From Tannerella sp. (GTDB taxonomy: Bacteria > Bacteroidota > Bacteroidia > Bacteroidales > Tannerellaceae): a stretch of DNA of 46,886 nucleotides. This document shows, one piece after another, positions 7,954-16,970 of the stretch; position 1 is the stretch's first letter, and each line of letters begins with the position of its first letter. Made by a program: the position numbers and the translations under genes. The stretch is taken from contig JAISNP010000065.1 in NCBI GenBank assembly GCA_031276175.1, positions 1 to 46,886 on the forward strand, given 5' to 3'. Under the pieces are notes generated by a model that was not told the DNA's origin, ran no database searches, and was given only the letters and a program-made list of their open reading frames with translations.

Positions 7954-9629
7954 AGGAAGTTTCCTCCTCCCAGAAATTCCCTTAGCAGCGATGTGGACGG
8001 CAATTCTTCCAACGGTATATAATTAAAGTATTGCAGGAAGCGCAGCAGGCGGTAAGCCTCGGCGCTTTCGTCGTCTATTTCGCGAATCTCGCTCAGGAGC
8101 GGCTCTACGAACCGGCGCAGCACGGCCAGTTCGTATATCATGGCGCTGTTGAACGTGGCGTCGGCATTTTCCTGATACGGAAAAATCCATCTGTCTTCTC
8201 CCCGTCGTATGCGCGGCCACATGGCGATGGTTTCGCGCGCCGGGTATCCGCGCGAGCGGCTGTCGCGGATGATGCGGCGCAGCAGGCGATTGTCGGATGT
8301 CGGTATCCAGTTGTGTCCGTCGAGGGCAATCGTCGTCAGCGCCGAGACGTAGATGCGGAAGAGGCGCGACGGGGGCAGCGTGGCCGTCAGTTCGGGGTTC
8401 AGCCCGTGAATCCCTTCAAGGATGAGGATCGAATTGGGGCGGTTCATTTGCATCGTCCGTCCGCGGTAGACGCGCCGGCCTGTTTCGAAATCGAACGTGG
8501 GGACTTCGATTCGTTCTCCGTCGATAAGCCTGCGCAAATCGTCGTAGAAATACGGCAGGTCGATGGCATATAGCGATTCGAAATCGTACGCCCCCGTTTC
8601 GTCCTTCGGCGTATCGTTGCGGTTGAGGTAATAGTCGTCGAGTGAGATGCCGAGCGGGTGCATGAGGCAGGTGATGAGTTGTATTTCCAGACGTTTGCAG
8701 AAGGTGGTTTTCCCCGACGACGAGGGTCCCGAAATGAGTACTATCCGCGCGCCCTCGTCGTAGCGGCTTACGATCTGTTCGGCTATCCGCGCAATCTGCT
8801 TCTCCTGCATCGCTTCCGATACCATCACGATTTGCCGCGCTCCGCCTGCCGCCACCGCGCGGTTCAGTTTGCCCACGTCGCTCAGTCCGAGCGTCCGTTG
8901 CAGCACGCGGTGTTCGCTATAGGCTTGAAACATTTTGTCCTGACGCACTACCGGTTCGAGCGTGTCGGGCATGTCGCGCCGCGGTACGCGAAGCAGCATC
9001 CCGTCTTCGTAGGGAATCAGGTCGAACAAATGCACGTAGCCCGACGAGGGCGTCAGGCAACCGTAAAAATAATCCGCATATCCTTCCATCTCGTAATAGT
9101 CGGTATAGGCCATTCCGACCGTTTCGAGCAGCAGCGCCTTGTCTTCCATTCCGCGCCGGCGAAACATCTCGATGGCCTCGACCGTGCGTATCCGCTTCGG
9201 CACGAAGGGCACGTCGGCGTCGATAATCTCCCGCATCCGTTTCCGGATACGCGCCGCGTCGTCCGCCGACACCGCCCGCCGGTCTGCAAACGCGCAGTAA
9301 TATCCGCGCGACACGGAATGTGCGAGGTCGAAAACCGCCTGCGGATAAAGGTCGTTCACCGCCCTGGTCAGGATGAAGCAGAGCGAACGCACGCAGGTGC
9401 GGAATCCGGCCGGATGCGTATAGTCGACAAACTCCACGTCCGCCTCCGTCCGGCAGCAATAATCCAGCCCTTCCACGCGGCGATTGACCCGCGCGCTCAT
9501 CGGACGGTAGCGCAGCGGCTCGCCCGCAAGCCGGTATATGTCCGACAGGGTAGCTCCCACCGGCGCCTCCAGACTGCTGTCCGTATTTTTGCAGTAGACG
9601 GCAATTGTTTCTTTCTTTTTACTGTTCAT
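7947..9629 (-). CDS. Long nucleoside (uridine) kinase with N-terminal TGS/ThrRS-like region
   Basis: This 560-residue protein is a Bacteroidetes-type fusion. The first ~65 residues resemble a TGS-like fold, residues ~70-260 resemble the threonyl-tRNA synthetase second additional domain, and the rest is a uridine kinase/phosphoribulokinase domain. Walker A is GPSSSGKTTF at 301-310. SLDDYYLNR follows at about 336, and ILEGIHGLNP is the Walker B/lid region near 410. Uridine kinase proper is about 210 residues, so the N-terminal half is an added module of unknown use, perhaps tRNA-related. The activity expected is phosphorylation of uridine/cytidine or a related nucleoside in the cytosol. It is convergent with the gene ending at 7953. 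Confidence 0.85.
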   Translation of the reverse strand: MNSKKKETIAVYCKNTDSSLEAPVGATLSDIYRLAGEPLRYRPMSARVNRRVEGLDYCCRTEADVEFVDYTHPAGFRTCVRSLCFILTRAVNDLYPQAVFDLAHSVSRGYYCAFADRRAVSADDAARIRKRMREIIDADVPFVPKRIRTVEAIEMFRRRGMEDKALLLETVGMAYTDYYEMEGYADYFYGCLTPSSGYVHLFDLIPYEDGMLLRVPRRDMPDTLEPVVRQDKMFQAYSEHRVLQRTLGLSDVGKLNRAVAAGGARQIVMVSEAMQEKQIARIAEQIVSRYDEGARIVLISGPSSSGKTTFCKRLEIQLITCLMHPLGISLDDYYLNRNDTPKDETGAYDFESLYAIDLPYFYDDLRRLIDGERIEVPTFDFETGRRVYRGRTMQMNRPNSILILEGIHGLNPELTATLPPSRLFRIYVSALTTIALDGHNWIPTSDNRLLRRIIRDSRSRGYPARETIAMWPRIRRGEDRWIFPYQENADATFNSAMIYELAVLRRFVEPLLSEIREIDDESAEAYRLLRFLQYFNYIPLEELPSTSLLREFLGGGNFLY

Positions 9630-9852
9630 GTCGTTTCTTTTTTCAGGAGATGCAAATTAACGCGAAAATTTTATCCTCTGCAAGCGCGGCGGGCATGTCT
9701 TAATGTTTCTTTTGAAGCGCACTTTTGAGTTTCCCGCCCGGAATATTTACGGGGTGAATGTAAATTGTCGCAGTTTCGTTTTTATTTGGGGCGTCGCCCG
9801 GACGGTTCATCGCGCTTCGGAGAGGCGGAAACGGGTTAATTTTTGTGTTTAA

Positions 9853-9874
9853 GCTTCTGTCCATGGACAGAAGC
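9853..9874. promoter_or_regulatory. Perfect 22-bp palindrome
   Basis: The left arm GCTTCTGTCCA is followed directly by its exact reverse complement TGGACAGAAGC. A second, imperfect copy centred 41 bp downstream shares the core CTGTCCATGGAC with arms TTC...GAA. Two similar dyads about four helical turns apart and upstream of a transporter operon could be paired operator sites. As RNA, each could also fold into a hairpin. Confidence 0.5.
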
Positions 9875-10029
9875 ATGAATCCGTCTGTTTTGCGGTTCTG
9901 TCCATGGACGGAAGCGTGTTTCCGTTTTTTTCAGGGGTTTTGTCCGGATAATACTCCGTGTCCGGGCTGCGATAATTTGAAATGCCCCCCTTTTTTTCGA
10001 CCCTTTATGTATAATTTCGTACTTATTCG

Positions 10030-10037
10030 TACTTTTG
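10030..10037 (+). promoter_or_regulatory. -7 box of the Na/Pi-eda-uxaC operon
   Basis: TACTTTTG matches TAnnTTTG and lies 25 nt before the ATG at 10063, the same distance as in other genes here. No exact TTG was found upstream. Confidence 0.5.
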
Positions 10038-10062
10038 TCTGCGAAAATAAACATTTGGCTGT

Positions 10063-11868
10063 ATGAATTATTCGTTTCTGGACTTTTTGACGCTGGCCGG
10101 CGCCCTCGGCATGTTTCTCTTCGGAATGAAAATGATGAGCGAAGGGCTTCAGAAGATTGCAGGCGACAAACTCAGGCACATCCTCTCGGTGATGACCACC
10201 AACCGCTTCACGGGCGTATTGACGGGTTTCCTTATTACGGCGCTCATCCAGTCGTCGAGCGCGACGACGGTCATGGTCGTCAGCTTCGTCAACGCCGGAC
10301 TGCTCTCCCTCACGCAATCCATCGGCGTAATTATGGGCGCCAACGTAGGTACTACCGTTACCGCGTGGATCATTTCCTTCTTCGGGTTTAAGATGGACGT
10401 CAGCCTTCTGGCCCTGCCCCTGATCGGCGTGAGCATCCCTTTCCTGTTTGCCGGCAAAAGCCGCAACAAGTCGTGGGGCGAGTTTATCATGGGATTTGCA
10501 CTGCTGTTTCTCGGCCTCTCGTACCTCAAGTCTTCCGTCCCCGACCTCGAAAGCAATCCGCAGGCGCTGGCGTTCATGCAAAACTATACTTCGCTGGGCT
10601 ACGCTTCGCTGCTCATATTCCTCTGCGTCGGCACGCTGCTGACCATCATCGTCCAGTCCTCCAGCGCAACGGTGGCCATCACCCTCATCATGTGTACCCA
10701 GCGATGGATTCCCTTTGAAGTGGCAATGGCAATGGTGCTCGGCGAAAACATCGGCACGACCATCACCGCCAACCTCGCCGCCCTGTCGGCCAACACTTCG
10801 GCCAAGCGCGCCGCCATCGCCCACCTGATGTTCAACATGCTCGGCGTATGCTGGTGCATGGCGCTTTTCTACCCCTTTGCGCAAATAATCTCGTGGATCG
10901 TGGCGCAGGGGCCGGGCGACCCGCACGAACTGGAGCGTTTCCTCGGCACGCTCGACCCGCAGACGATCTCTCTCATCTCCTCCGGAGAACCCCTCGCCGA
11001 CGCGCACCTGATTGCCCTCCGCGAAAAGATGCTTGCCCTCCAGATCTCCGTCTCATACGGACTGTCGCTCTTTCACACCATGTTCAACGTGACAAACATC
11101 CTTGTCATGATATGGTTTGTCCGCTTCTACGTCCGAATCTGCTCCGCCATCGTCAAATCGTCCCCCAAGTCGGAAGAAGAATTTCAACTTAAATACATCG
11201 CCGGCGGCCTCCTTTCCACCTCGGAACTCTCGCTTATGCAGGCAAAAAAAGAAATAATCCTCTTCGGCGAACGCACCTGCCGCATGTTCGACATGGTAAA
11301 AAGCATCCTGTACGAAAAAGACGACGAAACGTTCCTCCGGGTATACAACAGAATAGAAAAATATGAACAAATCAGCGACCGCATGGAGATAGAAATAGCC
11401 AACTACCTCACGCATGTACTCGAAGGCCGCCTGAGCGCCAAAGGCAAAAGCGCCGTCCGCGGACTGCTGCGGGTCGTCTCCGAAATCGAAAGCATCGGCG
11501 ATTCATGCAACAACCTGGCGCGTACCATCAAGCGGCGGAACGAAACAAAGGCAGTCTTTACCGAAGAACAAAACCATTGCATCGAACACATGTTCTCCCT
11601 CGTCGACCAGGCGCTGCTCCACATGAGCCGGCTGCTGGAAAAACAGGAAATTGCCGGCGACGACATGATGCAGGGCTACAACCTGGAAAACGCAATCAAC
11701 TCGTACCGCAACATGTTGAAAAATAAAAATATCGAAAACCTGAACAACAAAGCATACAAGTATTCCGACGCCGTGTACTACATGGACATAATCTCCGAAT
11801 GTGAAAAGGCGGGCGACTACATCCTGAACGTAGTGCAGGCGGAAGCGGAAATGGAAAAAGACTTTTAA
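10063..11868 (+). CDS. Na+/phosphate cotransporter family protein with PhoU-like C-terminus
   Basis: This 601-residue protein contains two inverted Na_Pi_cotrans repeats. The first has QSSSATT at 63-69 and GANVGTT at 92-98. The second has QSSSATV at 198-204 and GENIGTT at 227-233. These QSSS motifs form the ion and phosphate site in NptA/SLC34-like transporters. About eight hydrophobic segments fill the first 350 residues, and the last ~200 residues are helical and resemble PhoU. The protein should sit in the inner membrane and move phosphate with sodium, or export it. It starts an apparent operon with eda and uxaC (18-nt gap), an association with sugar-acid catabolism that has no obvious biochemical link to phosphate. 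Confidence 0.9.
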   Translation: MNYSFLDFLTLAGALGMFLFGMKMMSEGLQKIAGDKLRHILSVMTTNRFTGVLTGFLITALIQSSSATTVMVVSFVNAGLLSLTQSIGVIMGANVGTTVTAWIISFFGFKMDVSLLALPLIGVSIPFLFAGKSRNKSWGEFIMGFALLFLGLSYLKSSVPDLESNPQALAFMQNYTSLGYASLLIFLCVGTLLTIIVQSSSATVAITLIMCTQRWIPFEVAMAMVLGENIGTTITANLAALSANTSAKRAAIAHLMFNMLGVCWCMALFYPFAQIISWIVAQGPGDPHELERFLGTLDPQTISLISSGEPLADAHLIALREKMLALQISVSYGLSLFHTMFNVTNILVMIWFVRFYVRICSAIVKSSPKSEEEFQLKYIAGGLLSTSELSLMQAKKEIILFGERTCRMFDMVKSILYEKDDETFLRVYNRIEKYEQISDRMEIEIANYLTHVLEGRLSAKGKSAVRGLLRVVSEIESIGDSCNNLARTIKRRNETKAVFTEEQNHCIEHMFSLVDQALLHMSRLLEKQEIAGDDMMQGYNLENAINSYRNMLKNKNIENLNNKAYKYSDAVYYMDIISECEKAGDYILNVVQAEAEMEKDF

Positions 11869-11886
11869 CCCGTTGACAACAATAAA

Positions 11887-12555
11887 ATGGCAAGATTCAA
11901 CAAAATGCAGGTGCTGGAAGCCCTCGTGTCCACAGGCATGGCGCCGGTATACTATCATCACGACATCGCGACAGCCCGCAAGGCAGTAAAGGCGTGCTGC
12001 GACGGCGGCGTGCGCGTGTTCGAATTCACCAGCCGCGGCGATTTTGCGCACGAAGTTTTCGGCGAACTGATGAAATACGCCCGGACGGAATGTCCGGACA
12101 TGATACTTGGCATCGGCTCGCTGGTAGATGCCGGCACGGCTTCGCTCTATTTGCAGATGGGGGCAAACTTCGTCGTCGGCCCACTCTTCAATCCCGACAT
12201 TGCGCGGGTATGCAACCGCCGACTGACGCCCTACATCCCCGGCTGCGGCTCGGTTTCCGAAATCGGACGTGCGCAGGAAGCAGGCTGCGACGTGTGCAAA
12301 ATTTTTCCTGCGGACAGCGTGGGAGGCTCCTCGTTCGTGAAAAACATAAAAGCGCCGATGCCGTGGACGATGATTATGGCCACCGGCGCCGTGGAACCGA
12401 CCGACGAAAACCTCTCGGCATGGTTCAAAGCCGGCGTGACCTGCGTGGGAATGGGATCGATGCTTTTCCCGAAACAGGCTGTCGAAAACGACGACTGGCA
12501 GACGGTTACGACGCTTTGCAAAAACACGCTTTCTATCATTCGAAAATACAAATAA
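11887..12555 (+). CDS. eda: 2-dehydro-3-deoxyphosphogluconate/4-hydroxy-2-oxoglutarate aldolase
   Basis: This 222-residue cytosolic class I aldolase of the KDPG/KHG family splits 2-keto-3-deoxy-6-phosphogluconate into pyruvate and glyceraldehyde 3-phosphate. The Schiff-base lysine is K138 in the CKIFPADSVGG segment. The usual glutamate lies in VFEFTSRGD (E46), and the phosphate-binding turn is MATGAVEP. FEFTSRG differs from the common EVTLRT, which is seen in Bacteroidetes members. It is the last step of hexuronate breakdown, which fits its position 9 nt before glucuronate isomerase. Confidence 0.92.
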   Translation: MARFNKMQVLEALVSTGMAPVYYHHDIATARKAVKACCDGGVRVFEFTSRGDFAHEVFGELMKYARTECPDMILGIGSLVDAGTASLYLQMGANFVVGPLFNPDIARVCNRRLTPYIPGCGSVSEIGRAQEAGCDVCKIFPADSVGGSSFVKNIKAPMPWTMIMATGAVEPTDENLSAWFKAGVTCVGMGSMLFPKQAVENDDWQTVTTLCKNTLSIIRKYK

Positions 12556-12564
12556 TCAATCCCT

Positions 12565-13968
12565 ATGAAAACTTTTTTAGACGCAGATTTTTTGCTGCAA
12601 ACCGATACGGCGCGTGAACTCTACCACGGGCACGCCGAGAAATTACCGATAATCGACTATCACTGCCATCTGGATCCGAAGGCGATAGCCCGCAACGCCC
12701 CGTTTGCCGACCTGACGGAAATCTGGCTGGGCGGCGACCACTACAAATGGCGCGCCATGCGTGCCAACGGTATTCCCGAAGAATACATCACCGGCAATCG
12801 CCCTTCTTACGCCAAGTTTGAGAAATGGGCGGAAACGTTGCCGTATACCATGCGCAATCCGCTGTATCATTGGACGCATCTGGAGCTGAACCGCATCTTC
12901 GGCATCAGCAAAATACTCAATCCTTCCGGCGCGCGCGACATCTACGAAGAATGTAACGCCAAACTCCGTACGCCCGAATTTCGCCCGCAGGCCATCATGA
13001 AACGGATGCGCGTCGAAGCCATAGGTACGACCGACGACCCCGCAGATTCGCTCGAATACCACAGGGAAATTCGTGAAAGCGGCTTCTCCGTCAAGGTGCT
13101 TCCTGCGTGGCGTCCGGACAAATCGACGGCCATCGACAATCCCGAAACATATAACAGCTACCTGCACAGGCTTGGAAGCATATCCGGCATTTCCATCGGC
13201 ACGTACGGCGACTTGCTGGAAGCGCTGCAACGCCGCCACGATTTCTTTGCACAGGAAGGTTGCAACCTCTCCGACCACGGACTGTCTACGTTCTACGCCG
13301 AGCCGTATACCGAAAGCGAAGTGCGCGACATCTTCCTGCGCGTGCGTGCCGGCAAAACGCCCTCCGGAGAAGAAGCCGATAAATTCCGCTCGGCGCTGCT
13401 TTACGAACTGGCCGTGATGGACTGCAACGCCGGCTGGGTGCAGCAGTTCCACATCGGCGCCATCCGCAACAATAACCGCCGTATGTTTCGTACGCTCGGC
13501 CCCGACACGGGATTCGACGCCATCGACGACTGCACGGTGGCCGCTCCCATGAACCGTTTCTTCGGACGCCTGGACGACGAAGGCAAACTTGCCAAGACTA
13601 TCGTATACAACCTCAATCCGCGTGACAACGAACTGATCGTGACTAACCTCTACAATTTCAACGACGGTTCCGTGCCCGGCAAGATGCAGTACGGCTCGGC
13701 ATGGTGGTTCCTCGACCAGATCAACGGAATGGAAAACCAGCTCAACGCCCTTTCCGCCCTGGGACTGTTGAGCCGCTTCGTCGGGATGCTCACCGATTCG
13801 CGCAGTTTCCTGTCGTATCCGCGACACGAATATTTCCGCCGCATCCTCTGCAACATGATTGGCAACGATGTGGAAAAAGGTCTCCTGCCCGCCTCCGAAA
13901 TGGCCTTTATCGGCCGGATGGTGGAAGATATTTGCTACTATAATGCAAAACGGTACTTCGGGTGGTGA
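12565..13968 (+). CDS. uxaC: Glucuronate (uronate) isomerase
   Basis: This 467-residue protein has the full family length. It starts MKTFLDADFLLQTDTARELY and has the metal-binding IDYHCHLDP (HxH) near residue 29. The rest shows the characteristic amidohydrolase-superfamily barrel with GTTDDPADSLEYH, AGWVQQFHIGAIRNNN and AWWFLDQINGMENQL. It converts glucuronate to fructuronate and galacturonate to tagaturonate in the cytosol. It follows eda, so the operon covers the first and last steps of uronate use; uxuA/uxuB/kdgK are not in this window. A hairpin at 14001 follows its stop codon. Confidence 0.96.
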   Translation: MKTFLDADFLLQTDTARELYHGHAEKLPIIDYHCHLDPKAIARNAPFADLTEIWLGGDHYKWRAMRANGIPEEYITGNRPSYAKFEKWAETLPYTMRNPLYHWTHLELNRIFGISKILNPSGARDIYEECNAKLRTPEFRPQAIMKRMRVEAIGTTDDPADSLEYHREIRESGFSVKVLPAWRPDKSTAIDNPETYNSYLHRLGSISGISIGTYGDLLEALQRRHDFFAQEGCNLSDHGLSTFYAEPYTESEVRDIFLRVRAGKTPSGEEADKFRSALLYELAVMDCNAGWVQQFHIGAIRNNNRRMFRTLGPDTGFDAIDDCTVAAPMNRFFGRLDDEGKLAKTIVYNLNPRDNELIVTNLYNFNDGSVPGKMQYGSAWWFLDQINGMENQLNALSALGLLSRFVGMLTDSRSFLSYPRHEYFRRILCNMIGNDVEKGLLPASEMAFIGRMVEDICYYNAKRYFGW

Positions 13969-14000
13969 AACAATTTGAAATCGAATCGGCTTCGTAGAAA

Positions 14001-14027
14001 GAAGGGCAGACGCAAAGCCTGCCCTTC
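14001..14027 (+). terminator. Terminator hairpin after uxaC
   Basis: GAAGGGCAG (14001-14009) pairs perfectly with CTGCCCTTC (14019-14027) across a 9-nt loop. The downstream T content is weak, so termination strength is uncertain. Confidence 0.6.
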
Positions 14028-14656
<629 letters not shown>

Positions 14657-15403
14657 ATGAGCACAATCAAAGCAATTGCCCACCTGAACGAGCTTACAAA
14701 AGACGTCAAGAACGACTACTACCTGCGTCCGGACACACTCGACACGCTGCATGACGAAGACATCATCCTCCGCCTGAAAAAGAAGGAGATCGCCACGGAA
14801 AACGTGAACGGCTTAGCCTTCGTCCGTCAGTTCCACCGCGAGTGCGCGCTGGCCGTCAGCGAAGGCCACAACGTAGTGACCGGTTTCGTCCATGCCGGCA
14901 TCGGCTTCAACGGCGTCGTACTGGCCGGCGACCTCGGCCATAACGTGCCTGCCGATCAGGTAAAGACGCACATCGCCATGACGCAGGGCGAATATGCCCG
15001 CGAAGCGATAAAAGACATTACGGTAAGCGTGGCCGAACAGCCTGCGCCGATAGGCCCCGTCGTCCAACACGTAACCAACCCCGTAACCGGCCTGGCCGAC
15101 ACGCTCAACACCGGCTCCATGGCGCTGATTCAGGGCATGAGGCTGGCCGTAAGAGGCGAAAAGGAAAAAGAAGATGAAATCGGCGTCTTCTTCACCACAA
15201 ACGACGAAAAGGCCACGACGGTACGCATCCCCGCCGGACAGTTGTCGCCCAACACGCCGACAAAACTACAGTTCGTATTGCCCTCCGGTGTCACGCCCGG
15301 CGAATGGCGGGTGAAGGTCGCCACGCAGTCGACCGCGAACACAGGCAAATACACCAAAGACGTACGCGAATATGAATACCCGAACATTGTTACGGTCATC
15401 TGA
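14657..15403 (+). CDS. HU-like DNA-binding domain plus DUF4469 (Ig-fold) protein
   Basis: This 248-residue protein matches a Bacteroidetes two-domain family. The N-terminal ~125 residues form an IHF/HU-like domain, with DYYLRPDTLDTLHDEDIILR, FHRECALAVSEGHNVVTGF and an HIAMTQGEYAREA block. The C-terminal ~100 residues, containing EDEIGVFFTTND, TPTKLQFVLPSGVTPGEWRV and the closing PNIVTVI, resemble DUF4469, an Ig-like fold. Many copies of such genes occur in Bacteroidales genomes. The role is unknown; nucleoid or envelope-linked DNA binding is inferred only from the fold. It has no signal peptide. It lies alone between the microsatellite leader and a hairpin cluster. Confidence 0.75.
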   Translation: MSTIKAIAHLNELTKDVKNDYYLRPDTLDTLHDEDIILRLKKKEIATENVNGLAFVRQFHRECALAVSEGHNVVTGFVHAGIGFNGVVLAGDLGHNVPADQVKTHIAMTQGEYAREAIKDITVSVAEQPAPIGPVVQHVTNPVTGLADTLNTGSMALIQGMRLAVRGEKEKEDEIGVFFTTNDEKATTVRIPAGQLSPNTPTKLQFVLPSGVTPGEWRVKVATQSTANTGKYTKDVREYEYPNIVTVI

Positions 15404-15817
15404 CATCCGTTCCGCACATCGGAACCGGCAAGGTGAGTGCAGTGGAACTTACCGGTTCCATGTCGCTCACCTTATAAGGTTAGCGACGCTCACCTTGCAA
15501 CACCTCCGTCGCGCATTGCGGTTACGAAAACAGAGCCTTTCAGGCTTACCGGACAATGAATACGATATTTTCATATACCTTTTAATATCAATTACAAATT
15601 CGAGCAATATAAATTATGGCAAATAAAGAGGAACGGGGGAGATGTCAGTACATTATATTATTAAACATATGCACAAGTAATGCTTCCGCTCTTCCGTTCC
15701 TCACCGTTTCATTCGGAACGACGGAAAGTTGCAGCGAACACGAAACGGGAACAATAAAATACAGACAATGAGACGAGTAAATAAAACAGCAACCATACAC
15801 AATTAAAACAGTACACA
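15404..15817. other. Intergenic region with hairpin cluster
   Basis: 414 nt. The first part holds the nested inverted repeats at 15421-15498. The remainder, to the lipoprotein start, is AT-rich and shows no promoter box that I can support. Confidence 0.5.
15421..15498 (+). promoter_or_regulatory. Nested hairpins with alternative pairings
   Basis: Hairpin 1 pairs GGAACCGGCAAG (15421) with CTTACCGGTTCC (ends 15459), one mismatch. Hairpin 2 pairs GTCGCTCACCTTA (from 15462) with TAAGGTTAGCGAC (ends 15487), one mismatch. A third pairing joins GCAAGGTGAG (15428-15437) to CTCACCTTGC (15489-15498) perfectly. The third pairing shares bases with the 5' arm of hairpin 1, so the two are mutually exclusive. 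The region lies 18 nt after the DUF4469 stop and could be a terminator, an mRNA 3' end or a small palindromic repeat element. Confidence 0.55.
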
Positions 15818-16927
15818 ATGAAAACAAAAACATTTTTGGCTCTCGGACTGATTATCCTGTCAGGAGCCTGTAACAGCGGAAATTCGGCGGCGGATGCCTA
15901 TTTCGCAACCCTCGACCAACTGACGCCCGAACAGAAAATGAGCGGACGGAAAACCCGACTGCTCTACGGCGATGTAAGCAAAGTCACCCGTTCCGACGGA
16001 TGCTTTATGGAGTTTAACAAAGACGGAAATCTTACCAAAGCAAAAGACCGTCCGGACGGCGACGTAACCGAATACAAATACGTCAATCCCAAACGCTATT
16101 TCCTCTTTGGAGATCCGTACAACATTATCTACAACGACAGCATGAGGACAGAGGAGTGGGACAACGCGGAAAAACTGAATACGCACTACATCTTCGACGA
16201 AAAGGGTCGCCTGAAGCAATACGGCATACGCGACTACTATTCATGTTCCGAATATTTTTATTACAAGGACGACGCGCTCCTTCCCTTCAAGATTGAAACG
16301 ATAACCGGCGACGAAGGCGGACAAACCACTACCACATCTCTCTACACCTACACAAAGACGGACGAGAAAGGCAACTGGCTGGAATGTAAAGTCAAAACCA
16401 CCGTCGTGAGTGAAGAATCCCGCTACGACCCGATAGAAGACAAAGAGACCGTCACCACGACCGAAAGTCCCGCCGAACACGTTTCATACTCAAGGACGAT
16501 CGAATATTTTCCGGGAGACGATCCCGACGATGCGGCGGATTCATCCCGGGAGCCGGCTGCATTTCAATGGCCTCCGAAAAAATACCCCTGCAACGTTCCG
16601 TTCAAGCTGTTGAAACAGGGCAACCGGGAGTTTGCATGGAATATCGAATCCGTTACCTGCACGGGGCGGGAGAAAGACAAAAGCGGATACACGTTCATCG
16701 TCAGGGGAACAGGAGTGAAAGACAGCAGGAATTACTCCATGGGCAGCAGGGGCGTCACCTTCGTGCCGGAAGAAAAAGGCAGCCGCTCAATCGACATGAG
16801 CATGGCGGCAGCCTACATTTTACCCGGAACGGCCGCAGGCGAGAATTTTGAACTTGAGTTTAAAGGACTGTTCACCGGATACTATCATGAAGACTTGTTT
16901 GTCGGATTCCTCATTCTTGACAGGTAA
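15818..16927 (+). CDS. Predicted lipoprotein of unknown function
   Basis: This 369-residue protein starts with a lipoprotein signal peptide (MKTKTFLALGLIILSGAC, lipobox LSGAC with Cys18). The middle carries short aromatic strand repeats such as FMEFNKDGNLTKAKD, HYIFDEKGRLKQYG and YTYTKTDEKGNWLECKV, which look like YD/RHS-style beta-hairpin units. A C-terminal part with FKLLKQGNREFAWNIESVTC looks like a separate beta-sandwich. I do not recognise a named family. It begins a run of envelope genes. No promoter was identified in the AT-rich leader. Confidence 0.7.
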   Translation: MKTKTFLALGLIILSGACNSGNSAADAYFATLDQLTPEQKMSGRKTRLLYGDVSKVTRSDGCFMEFNKDGNLTKAKDRPDGDVTEYKYVNPKRYFLFGDPYNIIYNDSMRTEEWDNAEKLNTHYIFDEKGRLKQYGIRDYYSCSEYFYYKDDALLPFKIETITGDEGGQTTTTSLYTYTKTDEKGNWLECKVKTTVVSEESRYDPIEDKETVTTTESPAEHVSYSRTIEYFPGDDPDDAADSSREPAAFQWPPKKYPCNVPFKLLKQGNREFAWNIESVTCTGREKDKSGYTFIVRGTGVKDSRNYSMGSRGVTFVPEEKGSRSIDMSMAAAYILPGTAAGENFELEFKGLFTGYYHEDLFVGFLILDR

Positions 16928-16970
16928 ACACACTTTTCAGAACCAATTATACACTTAAACAGACAGAATT

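Larger units (their letters stand above)
9630..10062. other. Intergenic region with two related palindromes
   Basis: This is a 433-nt space between the divergent kinase and Na/Pi cotransporter genes. It holds a perfect 22-bp palindrome at 9853-9874, an imperfect relative at about 9896-9913 and a -7 box at 10030. No coding sequence was recognised. Confidence 0.6.
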
